The notes under the pieces: model-generated | What the model was told of the DNA's origin: nothing | The model's input: the letters and a program-made list of their open reading frames with translations, nothing else | Databases searched by the model: none | Origin: Deferribacteres bacterium | GTDB taxonomy: Bacteria > Zhuqueibacterota > Zhuqueibacteria > Zhuqueibacterales > Geothermadaptataceae | Assembly: GCA_020633655.1 (NCBI GenBank) | Contig: JACKDF010000003.1 | Span: forward strand, 434,001-498,000 | Length of the DNA stretch: 64,000 bases | Direction: 5' to 3' | Made by a program: the position numbers and the translations under genes | Shown: in pieces, positions 54,968-63,893 of the stretch | Numbering within the stretch: the first letter of the stretch is position 1 | How the letters are laid out: every line of letters starts with the position of its first letter

Positions 54968-55384
54968 TTATTTTTTTGATTCAACAGCATTTTTTAAGCC
55001 CTGCATAGTTTTGGGAAGTCCTTTTTTAATCCCAGAACCAATTAGGCGATTGAATAAGGGGGAAAGCATACCGGAGAACGTCACCGTATGAATTACTTCG
55101 GTTCCTTCATTTGTTGGGACAAGCTCATGCACAAAACGCATTGTGCAAAATGGCAATTTACTCGACGCAGTGAATGATTTGTTCCTCGTTACTTCAGTAA
55201 ACTCAATTTTTGTCTCCGGGCCTTTTGATGGTTTTAGTTTTCCTTTGGTTCCTTCTCTGAAATCACCATCAATTGAGGACGATTGCACATCTGGATCCCA
55301 CGAAGACCACTCCGAAACGTTTTTGTAAAAGGCAAAAATCTGCTCAGGGGTTGCTTTGATTTTTATTGTCTCTTCAATTTGCAT
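54968..55384 (-). CDS. SRPBCC family protein (START-like)
   Basis: A 138-residue single-domain protein of the SRPBCC/polyketide-cyclase superfamily. The N-terminal QIEETIKIKATPEQIFAFYK, the following SEWSSWDPDVQSS and the C-terminal helix (LFNRLIGSGIKKGLPKTMQG cut at about 112-131) are typical of the ligand-binding helix-grip fold. It probably binds a small hydrophobic molecule in the cytoplasm; no specific function can be given. GGAGAAGG lies directly before the ATG. It lies 87 nt downstream of the symporter gene on the same strand and may be read with it. Confidence 0.88.
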   Translation of the reverse strand: MQIEETIKIKATPEQIFAFYKNVSEWSSWDPDVQSSSIDGDFREGTKGKLKPSKGPETKIEFTEVTRNKSFTASSKLPFCTMRFVHELVPTNEGTEVIHTVTFSGMLSPLFNRLIGSGIKKGLPKTMQGLKNAVESKK

Positions 55385-55471
55385 GCCTTCTCCATTTAAA
55401 AGCTGAGGAATAGTTCAACTTATTAAATTCGTACAAGCTTGGAAAGCTCGTTTATTATCCTCAATAATACA

Positions 55472-57658
55472 CTATGTCCCGATTGTAACAACACCAAAAA
55501 ACAGTCCAAGAATAATAATCATGACGGCAACCGCAGCCAGGAAACCAAGGGAATCGGTTTTATTCCAGCGATAGATTTCCAGATTCGTTCGCGGGAATAG
55601 CAACATGGACTTGGTTATTTCCGGATTGGCATAAGCCGTTGCGAGTTGTTTTTCGTCTTCCGATCTGTCGGCTATGGTTCGGGTGCGCATTTTTACAAAA
55701 AAGCGCTCGGCCAATTCTTTTTCCTTGGCTGTCGTGAGTAAGGAAACCACTATCAAAATGAAAAATGGGAATATCAGGCGTATCAAAATACGAATGGTTT
55801 CATTGAGTGCATACGCATTTTTCGATAAATCAAAACCTAATCCATCCAGAAGAAGTAATTCCAGATATAAATACCCTCTTCCCTCCATCATTCCATCGGA
55901 GCGCAGCTTGACATCTTTGGACCAAAAAATTGATTTTTTCGGGAGTACAAACGTTTTTTCAAAAGGTTGACCAACCACGAGAGTTTGTGGTTTGGCAGTG
56001 GTACTGTCTCCTTCACTCCGTTTCAATTCCCAGACAGCAATCTCCTTTTCTCTGGTTTGCACATCCATTTCATGCGCTGTGTAACTTCGCACAACCGGAT
56101 CGGGTTGTGTTTGTTTTACAAGCGTTGCCGAAGTTCGCAACGAAGGGAATACCAACGTAAGAAAAATGGGGATCAGATAAAAAACACTAAGCGTAGTTAA
56201 AATAGATGTCCATGCCCCTGTGCGGTTTGCACCACGCCATTTTAAGCCCAACCAGAATGCAGCAGCAAAAATGACAAAAAATTCCCAGATTAATTTTAAA
56301 ATCTGCAGGATATTATCAAATTGGGTGGTGATTAAAGCAGCACAGATCAGAAACAATGCGCCAAAGACACGGCCAGCTTTAACATAATGCACTTCACTTT
56401 TCTCAGGCACGATGGGACGGTAGAGATTATTCATCAATAATCCGGAACAGGTTAGCATCAGAGCATCCGCTGTCGACATCAGTGCAGCCATCATACAGGA
56501 AATCATGAGCCCGACCAAACCTAAATTTAATCCGCCCAGCAAATCACGCGTCGCGTATCCCCAAACGAGATCAGAATTTTGAACAGAATCACTGTACAAT
56601 ACGATGGCCGCCAGTCCCAACATTCCCCAAAGAAGCGTTAGGATTCGCTTCGTAAAAGTCCCGGTAACAAAACCAAAACGAGCTGAGTATTCGTCTTTTG
56701 CTGCGGCATTTGTCACGAGCATATTCGGTTGTGTAATCGTGGTAATTCCCGCGACAAGGGAAACTGCGAGAATATAGTACCACGTAAAATCGATGAGTGT
56801 CGGCGAACCAAATATTTCGAAAAATGCCTGGGGTAGCCGGTCGTGCATAATCGCAAAGGCATCGAACATGCCACTGCCGCCAAAGCTGTCGCTTATTTTT
56901 ATCCATGCAAAGGGTAACAGCAAAATCGACAGTAAAATTATAAAGTTTCCCTGGAGCATATCCGTGTAAAATGCCGCTTCAAGCCCCCCCGCAATTGCAT
57001 AGATCAGCACAATGAAACAAACAATCCAGACCAACATATTCTCATTGACATGGGAAAAAAGCTGCCGTGGCTGTAGCTGGCGCAATTCCATAAGGCGTTC
57101 TTTTTCGGTGCCAGTAAGGATTGAGTAGTCCTTCACTTCCAGCGTACTCAGTTCCTCCGCTAAACGGTATTCTGCCATCTCCTGGGTATTCAACTCTTCT
57201 ATCGTTTTGGGTGTCATAGCAATTACTGTTTTCGACATTGCGGTAAATCCAACCGACAGAAGTGCGACCATACCGAACGTGCCAACGAGGGAATAAATTG
57301 CCGCCATGCGTTTGGAACCATAGCGTTCTTCATAAAAATCTGCCATGGTGAGCACCCGCATGCGACGTAACCAGGGAGACGTAATCCAGAAGACCGGCGT
57401 TGAAAAAAGCATGAGCAAAGAACTCCAGATTCCTGCTGCACCATTTTTAAACGTGGTTGTTAAAACGCCAACAGGTTCTGTTGAAGATGTGGCCTGGCCA
57501 AAACTGGCAAAAGTCTGAATCAATTTCCCGAATCGCCTGCCCCCGAGAAAGTAATCTTCCTTATCATTGATACGGCGCATGGCCCAAAAACCAATTCCAA
57601 TGATTAACAGGAAGTACATAAGGATGACGATGAGATCAATAACGGATAATCCAAACAC
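55472..57658 (-). CDS. Sodium:solute symporter (SSS family) with insert and C-terminal extension
   Basis: A 728-residue transporter, much longer than usual members of about 500. The N-terminus is typical (DYFLGGRRFGKLIQTFASFGQATSSTEPVG in pieces), as are YAIAGGLEAAFYTDMLQGNF and MAALMSTADALMLTCSGLL. A charged cytoplasmic or periplasmic insert (about residues 150-210, with two TxEE-rich helices) interrupts the early helices, and after the last canonical helix (about 500) a soluble segment (about 515-600) and two more membrane helices (about 620-640 and 705-725) follow. It is expected to import a uronate or oligosaccharide released by the adjacent pectin-type enzymes. The start is a GTG at 57658 with AAAGGA upstream. 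Confidence 0.88.
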   Translation of the reverse strand: MFGLSVIDLIVILMYFLLIIGIGFWAMRRINDKEDYFLGGRRFGKLIQTFASFGQATSSTEPVGVLTTTFKNGAAGIWSSLLMLFSTPVFWITSPWLRRMRVLTMADFYEERYGSKRMAAIYSLVGTFGMVALLSVGFTAMSKTVIAMTPKTIEELNTQEMAEYRLAEELSTLEVKDYSILTGTEKERLMELRQLQPRQLFSHVNENMLVWIVCFIVLIYAIAGGLEAAFYTDMLQGNFIILLSILLLPFAWIKISDSFGGSGMFDAFAIMHDRLPQAFFEIFGSPTLIDFTWYYILAVSLVAGITTITQPNMLVTNAAAKDEYSARFGFVTGTFTKRILTLLWGMLGLAAIVLYSDSVQNSDLVWGYATRDLLGGLNLGLVGLMISCMMAALMSTADALMLTCSGLLMNNLYRPIVPEKSEVHYVKAGRVFGALFLICAALITTQFDNILQILKLIWEFFVIFAAAFWLGLKWRGANRTGAWTSILTTLSVFYLIPIFLTLVFPSLRTSATLVKQTQPDPVVRSYTAHEMDVQTREKEIAVWELKRSEGDSTTAKPQTLVVGQPFEKTFVLPKKSIFWSKDVKLRSDGMMEGRGYLYLELLLLDGLGFDLSKNAYALNETIRILIRLIFPFFILIVVSLLTTAKEKELAERFFVKMRTRTIADRSEDEKQLATAYANPEITKSMLLFPRTNLEIYRWNKTDSLGFLAAVAVMIIILGLFFGVVTIGT

Positions 57659-57701
57659 GACGCTTTCCTTTCTGAACAGCTCTACTTACTCTTCTGCTCT
57701 T

Positions 57702-59075
57702 CTAAGTTATGTTGACAGATTTTATACGGTCAGGTTGGGCGGATTCCCCTATCAGATTTTCAATTTTTAAATTTGAAACGTGCTCTGCTTCGAGCGCAGC
57801 ACCATAATAAGCAGGACGGTTGTTACCCCACATGACCTGACAATTGCGAACAGTTATATCCTTTGCTTGTACGAGGGAGAATGCAGCGACATCCCGCTCG
57901 ATAATTCCCTGCACATCACATGGCCTGCGGTCGTAAAGGCCGCCTGCATGTTTTGTCCATTTATTTATGTGTAATCGTACATTTTCCAGCAGGATATCTT
58001 CAACAATGCTCTTTCCATTTCCGCTGATATAGACGCCGCCCTCACTGGTACAGGAGACGTTGTGAAAACGAATATTTTTTACATAGCCAACATCCCGGGA
58101 CTGGCCATCCCCCGGGAAACGCCACTTTGCATCCGGATTCCTGTTAAAGCTGGTGATATAAATAGGTTCCGCTTTCCCCCACCAGACATCATCGAAAAGA
58201 CGACTTTCGACTATCATATTCGAGAAGGAGACATTTTCCACACTGCCCTCGTCCCGGTGCTGGATGCCGATGCCGCGATTGCTCGATAGGATTATGCATG
58301 AATCGAAAATCACATTGCGAATCGCATCCATGTTTTCGCTTCCCAGCTTAATGGCACAGGAAGTCGATGTCATCGTACAATTCGTTACGACGATATTTTC
58401 ACAGGGACCGAATTCGGCATATTCTCGCCGGTTTTTAATGCAAATACAATCATCGCCCGATTCGATGTGACAATTACTGATTCGCACATTCCGGCAGTGA
58501 TCCGGATCGATGCCATCACCATTGCGGATTTTCAAATCATTCAAAATTCGCACACCATCTATAACCACATCCTGACAGCCAGCGAGATGCACACACCAGT
58601 AGGCTGAATTCGTAAAAGTGACATCGCGAATTGTAATGTTTTTGCAGCCAACGAGTGTTAAAAGATGGGGTCGTGGATCAAATTCAGTGACGGGCTTCAA
58701 TCGGTAAGCGGCAGGATCTTCACCATCCATAAAAGCCTGGCCGCGCCCATCGATAACACCGCCACCGGTTATGGCGATATTGTCAGCGTTTTCTCCACCA
58801 ATCCAGATTGTGCCTTCGCTACGATTCTCCCGGAAGGCGCTTTTTGTATAAACTGCTTCATTTGGATTGGCAATTATTTTTGCACCGCGCTCCACATACA
58901 ATTCAACGTTGGATTTAAAATCAAACGGTCCAGTCATAAAAATTTTACCTGCAGGGATGATCACACGACCGCCACCATTTTCGGAACACGTGTCGATAGC
59001 TTTCTGGATCCCATTTGCGTCATCAGCAATGCCATCGCCTGACGCACCAAAATCGATGATATTGTATTGTGTCAT
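57702..59075 (-). CDS. GH28 polygalacturonase-like glycoside hydrolase (cytoplasmic)
   Basis: A 457-residue right-handed beta-helix protein without a signal peptide. The GH28 beginning YNIIDFGASGDGIADDANGIQKAID and the catalytic acids in NGDGIDPDHC and SGDDCICIK (about residues 190-215) are clear, followed by SCAIKLGSE and SNRGIGIQHRDEG, where classical polygalacturonases carry GHG and RIK motifs; the last is replaced, suggesting a subfamily acting on modified or branched uronides. It would hydrolyse imported oligosaccharides in the cytoplasm. It stands 43 nt before the symporter gene. AAGGATG precedes the ATG. Confidence 0.9.
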   Translation of the reverse strand: MTQYNIIDFGASGDGIADDANGIQKAIDTCSENGGGRVIIPAGKIFMTGPFDFKSNVELYVERGAKIIANPNEAVYTKSAFRENRSEGTIWIGGENADNIAITGGGVIDGRGQAFMDGEDPAAYRLKPVTEFDPRPHLLTLVGCKNITIRDVTFTNSAYWCVHLAGCQDVVIDGVRILNDLKIRNGDGIDPDHCRNVRISNCHIESGDDCICIKNRREYAEFGPCENIVVTNCTMTSTSCAIKLGSENMDAIRNVIFDSCIILSSNRGIGIQHRDEGSVENVSFSNMIVESRLFDDVWWGKAEPIYITSFNRNPDAKWRFPGDGQSRDVGYVKNIRFHNVSCTSEGGVYISGNGKSIVEDILLENVRLHINKWTKHAGGLYDRRPCDVQGIIERDVAAFSLVQAKDITVRNCQVMWGNNRPAYYGAALEAEHVSNLKIENLIGESAQPDRIKSVNIT

Positions 59076-59162
59076 AACATCCTTAAAATCATTTTTTTCG
59101 TGTATGTAGCGTGCTTTTTGATTCGTTATTTCAACTGAAAATCATTGGGATTACTAGCGCAT

Positions 59163-60452
59163 TCATTTTGTTTTTTTAATCAGAATCGCACGCTCAACGA
59201 TTTCAAACTTCTCCGTTTCCAGCAAACGAATCATCTCCGCTCCAGCCAATAAAACCGGTCCATAGCCATGCGCAGCAAATACATTTACAGGACGATGATA
59301 ATAAAACGCCGGGTCAAAACCCATCCCTGTTCCGACGCAGGTTCCTTCGACTTGGCCCAACGCATTAATTTTTGTTGAAAGTGCATTCCATCCCAGAAGC
59401 GCTATCGGTGCAAATGCAAATTTATCGATAAAGCCTTTGTTAATTGCCCTCGCCAGACTGAAAGTAATGATGGACGTCGCGGAGGTTTCCAGATAAGAAT
59501 CGTTGCGATCGAGCAACTGGTGCCAGAATCCACTCCCACTTTGATAACGAACGAGTCCATAAACATGCGCACGAAACTGCTCAAGCACAGATTGAAAACC
59601 GGGGTGTTCTTCAGGCAAAACACTGAGTAATTCCAGCATCGCCATTAACGCCCACCCATTTGCCCTGCCCCAGCAAAACTGCGGGTGCACCGCCATTTGC
59701 CGTGTCCAGCCGTGCATGTACAGTCCTTTTTCCGGGATAAACATACGCTGTGAAAACAAGATAACTTGCTTTAGAGCATCATCGAAGTATTTCGCGTTAC
59801 CGCTGGAGGCTGCCATTTGGGCGAGGGCGGGCACACTCATAAACAAATCATCCAGCCACAGGGTATTTTCATAAGGGCGATTTCTTACCAGTGTGTCATC
59901 GGCGAAACGGTACTCCCCTTTTGAAATATACTCGATAAAATTGGTGATAAACGGATGACATCCTGTTTGCAAATCCGCTTGCTCAGCCTTAATCATTGCA
60001 GCGCAGAGCGCTCCTGCATCATCGAGGGCTTGTGGTTTCAAAACAGAATGAACGGGTGAATCCACTGAAAGAAAGTGCGGATTTTTCAAGTAAAATGAGG
60101 CAACGTCAGCAATCATTTTCAAACGCTGTTGTGCGTACTCGACAAACCGCAAGTCACCGGTTATATCTCCTGCAAGCAGCATCCCGGCATAGGTTACACC
60201 CCACTCGTAACTTGTAATCCGAAAATCGCCTTTGGCAAAGATTGTGTTCACATCAATTTCGGATTTACTTTTCACCGGACAACCATCCTGTTTGTTTACC
60301 AAACCAACCGGTGTTGCCTTTTCCAAATAATCCAGAACACGCCCCAGAAGTGCAACAATGCCCTCTTTTGCGGGAATCTCGTATGGAGTCTCGTATTGGG
60401 GGTCGATTAAATGCAGAGGCGTATTTGTGTCGTTTTCAGGCATATAGGGCAT
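59163..60452 (-). CDS. GH105-type unsaturated uronyl hydrolase (cytoplasmic)
   Basis: A 429-residue (alpha/alpha)6-barrel protein without a signal peptide. GH105 wording includes TSYEWGVTYAGMLLAGD, NTLWLDDLFMSVPALAQMA with the proposed catalytic Asp, FCWGRANGWALMAMLELLSVL, SGFWHQLLDRNDSYLETSAT and GYGPVLLAGAEMIRLLE near the end. It hydrates unsaturated galacturonyl or rhamnogalacturonyl ends made by lyases, here inside the cell, acting with the neighbouring cytoplasmic GH28. The start at 60452 follows the stop of the upstream gene by 10 nt; an ATG 9 nt further in is also possible. Confidence 0.9.
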   Translation of the reverse strand: MPYMPENDTNTPLHLIDPQYETPYEIPAKEGIVALLGRVLDYLEKATPVGLVNKQDGCPVKSKSEIDVNTIFAKGDFRITSYEWGVTYAGMLLAGDITGDLRFVEYAQQRLKMIADVASFYLKNPHFLSVDSPVHSVLKPQALDDAGALCAAMIKAEQADLQTGCHPFITNFIEYISKGEYRFADDTLVRNRPYENTLWLDDLFMSVPALAQMAASSGNAKYFDDALKQVILFSQRMFIPEKGLYMHGWTRQMAVHPQFCWGRANGWALMAMLELLSVLPEEHPGFQSVLEQFRAHVYGLVRYQSGSGFWHQLLDRNDSYLETSATSIITFSLARAINKGFIDKFAFAPIALLGWNALSTKINALGQVEGTCVGTGMGFDPAFYYHRPVNVFAAHGYGPVLLAGAEMIRLLETEKFEIVERAILIKKTK

Positions 60453-60462
60453 CCGGGAATCG

Positions 60463-62241
60463 CTATTTTATGCTTAAAGTATGTTTGAATGGTGTAACGC
60501 CTGTCAGATAAACGTGCATTCCCTCACCTTTTAACGTGCCAAAATGTGTTGAGTAGACCTCGCCGTCCAAACCACGCAACATTCTGTGCTCCGATTTCCC
60601 AGGTCCAATTTCTATGACGTCTTCGCCCTTTTTATATTTTACAATTTCATCCTTGAAGAAATAGTCGTCTTTTTCCTGCGCTGCTTCGATACCTTGCAAT
60701 TCGCCATCTTTACCAAAACAAAAATCCATGGTGATATTTACATCCCCGGGGCCATCGACGCTTATATCCATTTGAAAATGTCCGTTTTCTTCGGTAATTT
60801 CAATTTTCGTATCCAATGTTAATGTATCCTTCGGGCGGGATGGAAAATCCAATTTACTCCAAAAACGGTGATCAAGCGATTCTGTATGCTTGTAATCCCC
60901 CTCAGGATTCCGTTTGTCTTCGGGTAGTGGCAGATAATAATAAGCTTCCTTTTTCTCCTGCAAAGTATACCTGTTATCATCTTTCTTCAGCCCATCGCTC
61001 ATAAAATACCCGGTACTAAAAAAAGAAGTCGAGAGTCGCACATAATCCAAACTGGCTTCTCCTTTTCTGAAGGTGAAGAATGTTGGATTGCAGGATCGTC
61101 CCGAGGCAACGATCAAAGGTTTATCCGTTCCACCAAAAATGGAGGCCGTAATACTTCCCCGGCGAATGCGAACAAGATCGGAGCCTGTAAAAAACTTTGT
61201 ATAAGTAATTGGAAGTTCGGAACCGGCCTTCACTTTTTGTAAAAGCGATGAATCTTCCATAAAATTGATGAGTGACCGTGATAAAACAAGGCGATCAAAT
61301 TCAGGCAAAGATTCAATCTTTTTCGTGACGGCTCCCAACATCTCATCCTGATAATAATTTGCTAAAAAGCGGTAATCCATATAATACAGCGCGATAGAAA
61401 CCGGCTTATTTTGATCCTGTCTGCGTGAATCGAGGGAAACAAGATAACCATCCGATTCCATGTAATAATAGGTTGTTATCAGATTCTTTTTGGCAATTTC
61501 AAATAATTCGGGCCGATTCAACAGCCGGCCAATGGTAATAAACGCGTTATTTTCAACACGAGCGTAATTGCGGCTTCTCTCGGGATAGTTGCCATCCTTA
61601 TTTTGATAAATTCCTTCAGCAAGCCACTCATCCATTCGCGTCAGGTATTTTTCATCCTTAAAAATCGAGTAAAGTTGTGCCAGAACAGAAGAGACGACCC
61701 AGCGATGATTAGGGGTGTGAATACCACCGGTTCGAATTCCTTCTCCTGCCTTACGCATAAAATTTTTCAATTTATCGTTAACAGGTGTCATTTCTTTTGC
61801 ATTCTGCCGATCAAGCACGACTGCAGCAGGACACAACGCCTCCAAGTAAAATCCGGTGTCGGGTGGCGATTGCCTGTTACCGCCTGAATCGAGAGTCCCG
61901 TCAGGGTATTGCAGACGCAGCAATTCACTGATCGCCTCATCCATATTTCCGATTAATTCTTTCGCATGATAAAATTTGGATTGGGGATGAAAATAGGCAG
62001 CTGTGAAAGCAGCAAAAGCACCGGTGATGGGCCGGTACCAGCTCATGGGTTGTCTGTTACTCAAAAAATCCAAATACCGTTCAACTGACCGATCATTGCC
62101 ATTGACCAGTTGTTGTAGCAACTCGGTATCTTCAGCAGTTGTTTCTTCTAAAACACGTCCCCATAAACGCGGTGTAACCGTCGACGCAACGACTCCCATT
62201 GCACTCATCTTCAGAAAATCTGAACGACTGATATTGCTCAT
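60463..62241 (-). CDS. Predicted exported toroid-type polysaccharide-active protein, family not recognised
   Basis: A 592-residue protein not placed in a family. The N-terminus MSNISRSDFLKMSAMGVVAS resembles a Tat-like signal but lacks the second Arg. The first two thirds (about 35-330) look helical, with repeats such as ISELLRLQYPDGTLDSGGN and NHRWVVSSVLAQLYSIF that fit an alpha/alpha toroid. From about 370 the pattern is beta-rich (LVRIRRGSITASIFGGTDKPLI, KTDFPSRP, TLTLDTKIEITEENGHF), as in lyases of the heparinase II/III or chondroitin-AC layout. Within this pectin-type cluster a lyase or hydrolase is likely. The ATG at 62241 has GAGGTGAGG upstream; an earlier GTG is rejected. Confidence 0.65.
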   Translation of the reverse strand: MSNISRSDFLKMSAMGVVASTVTPRLWGRVLEETTAEDTELLQQLVNGNDRSVERYLDFLSNRQPMSWYRPITGAFAAFTAAYFHPQSKFYHAKELIGNMDEAISELLRLQYPDGTLDSGGNRQSPPDTGFYLEALCPAAVVLDRQNAKEMTPVNDKLKNFMRKAGEGIRTGGIHTPNHRWVVSSVLAQLYSIFKDEKYLTRMDEWLAEGIYQNKDGNYPERSRNYARVENNAFITIGRLLNRPELFEIAKKNLITTYYYMESDGYLVSLDSRRQDQNKPVSIALYYMDYRFLANYYQDEMLGAVTKKIESLPEFDRLVLSRSLINFMEDSSLLQKVKAGSELPITYTKFFTGSDLVRIRRGSITASIFGGTDKPLIVASGRSCNPTFFTFRKGEASLDYVRLSTSFFSTGYFMSDGLKKDDNRYTLQEKKEAYYYLPLPEDKRNPEGDYKHTESLDHRFWSKLDFPSRPKDTLTLDTKIEITEENGHFQMDISVDGPGDVNITMDFCFGKDGELQGIEAAQEKDDYFFKDEIVKYKKGEDVIEIGPGKSEHRMLRGLDGEVYSTHFGTLKGEGMHVYLTGVTPFKHTLSIK

Positions 62242-62335
62242 TTTCCTCACCTCGTATAAATTTTTGAATGCTCTTTATCGGATTCTGCCCCTCAGATTTG
62301 GCCCTTCTACCTGAAATACCATGTGGCAAATATAC

Positions 62336-63877
62336 TTATAATTTCTGAATATTTTTAAACGTAATATTGTCAATTTCTGCATTTTGGGTTTTGAATAAAA
62401 TAACTTGTTTTTTTTGCACGTCTTCCTTTACGGTTATTGTATTTAATTTTAGATTTATGACGTCATCAAAAACAATAGCCGGGCGGTAATCGGGTGCTTT
62501 GGCCTTTACAATAATATTTTTCATGGTTAAACCACTCGCATGACGTATATAAAATGCCCACGCGGGTAGTTCACCAAACATATGGAACTCCGGATAATCT
62601 GCTTTATTTTCCGGGACATCGTCAAGACGATTTAACGGCAGAATTGCTAAGCCGTTATTCCCTCTTCCCGGATAAGTAATTTCGATATTTTCAAGCGTGA
62701 TGTTTTCAACGTTATGCCAGGGAATTCCAGTAATGGATGCAGGAAAAGGATTGTGAAAAAACGGCAGTTCAGGGCCACGAATATCATACTTGTAATCGGG
62801 CCGCTCGAAGGGGACTTGTACTTTCATATCGCTGATGTGTACGTTCCGAAGTGTACCCGGCTTTTCTCCCCTGCGATGCCCAAGGCGAATAAAAATCGCA
62901 TTCGCGGTATTCACAGCCTCAATATTCTTTACACGAACGTTTTCCAAAAATCCGCCATCCACCGTTTCCAGGGCAATCGCAGAGCGAAAAGTATCGTAAA
63001 CTTTGATATGTTCGATGCGAATGTTGCGGAAGCCACCCACAGAAGCCGTGCCAAATTTAATCGCGCTGGCACTGGAGCGCACCGTACAATTGGCAATGTA
63101 AATACTGTCATTACAAGCGCCTTCATGGTGGGATTTCAGGCAGATACCGTCATCCGCCGAGTTGACGAAACAGTTGGTTATGCGAACATTTTTGCAGTCG
63201 CTGATATCCATCCCGTCGTTGTTCCAATAGGCATCACTGTCGACGGTCACACTATCGATAACGAGATTTTCGCAGAGATCGTAGGTCTGTACCCAATTGG
63301 CAGCATTTTTAATTGTAACTCCGCTTATCCTGATATTTTTGCAGCGAACCATTTCAATGTTTTGGGTCCGCATTCCTTCGTTTGGCCGTTTTCGCCGCAG
63401 ATTATAATCAGATGAATCCAACTGTCCGACGTAAAAAAGGCTATCCACATTCAAAGCAAGACGACGCCCTTGGCCGTCGATTGTACCTTTGCCGGTAACG
63501 GCAATATTTTCCTGACCTTCCGCAAGCAGCAAAGCTTTCCAGCGGTTGAGTTTTTTGTAGGCGAAGGGATCTGTTGTGCCAAGCAGTACCGCTCCCTCCT
63601 GCAGATGCAGCTCCACATTAGACTTTAAAACGATGCTCCCGGATAGAAATCGACCGGCGGGGATGAGTACTTTTCCACCATTCCCCTCATAGGCAATATC
63701 GATTGCTTTCTGGATGGCGGCGGTATTTAATGTATTTCCATCGGATACAGCCCCGTAATCCATCACATTGATTTCCCTGTTACCAGCAGCGCGTAAACCA
63801 AAAAAATCCATACAAAGAAAAAGGAGTATGCTGAACGTAAAAAGTGAACTGAGTGATCTAAAAGATTTTGAGTTCAT
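62336..63877 (-). CDS. Exported GH28-family glycoside hydrolase
   Basis: A 513-residue GH28-type beta-helix protein with a signal peptide (about residues 1-30). The start INVMDYGAVSDGNTLNTAAIQKAID, the catalytic acids in YWNNDGMDISDCKN and NSADDGICLKSHHEG (about 218-250), and SASAIKFGTASVGG are visible. It probably cuts polygalacturonan or rhamnogalacturonan outside the cytoplasm, upstream of the toroid-type protein and intracellular GH28/GH105. It is clearly a different paralogue from the cytoplasmic GH28 at 57702-59075. GGAAG lies 6 nt before the ATG. Confidence 0.92.
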   Translation of the reverse strand: MNSKSFRSLSSLFTFSILLFLCMDFFGLRAAGNREINVMDYGAVSDGNTLNTAAIQKAIDIAYEGNGGKVLIPAGRFLSGSIVLKSNVELHLQEGAVLLGTTDPFAYKKLNRWKALLLAEGQENIAVTGKGTIDGQGRRLALNVDSLFYVGQLDSSDYNLRRKRPNEGMRTQNIEMVRCKNIRISGVTIKNAANWVQTYDLCENLVIDSVTVDSDAYWNNDGMDISDCKNVRITNCFVNSADDGICLKSHHEGACNDSIYIANCTVRSSASAIKFGTASVGGFRNIRIEHIKVYDTFRSAIALETVDGGFLENVRVKNIEAVNTANAIFIRLGHRRGEKPGTLRNVHISDMKVQVPFERPDYKYDIRGPELPFFHNPFPASITGIPWHNVENITLENIEITYPGRGNNGLAILPLNRLDDVPENKADYPEFHMFGELPAWAFYIRHASGLTMKNIIVKAKAPDYRPAIVFDDVINLKLNTITVKEDVQKKQVILFKTQNAEIDNITFKNIQKL

Positions 63878-63893
63878 ATTGCTTCCATATAAT

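Noticed and set aside
62714..63415. A 233-residue plus-strand open frame
   Set aside because: It lies wholly inside the exported GH28 gene, has no RBS and no family pattern; it is an antisense shadow of the beta-helix coding sequence.
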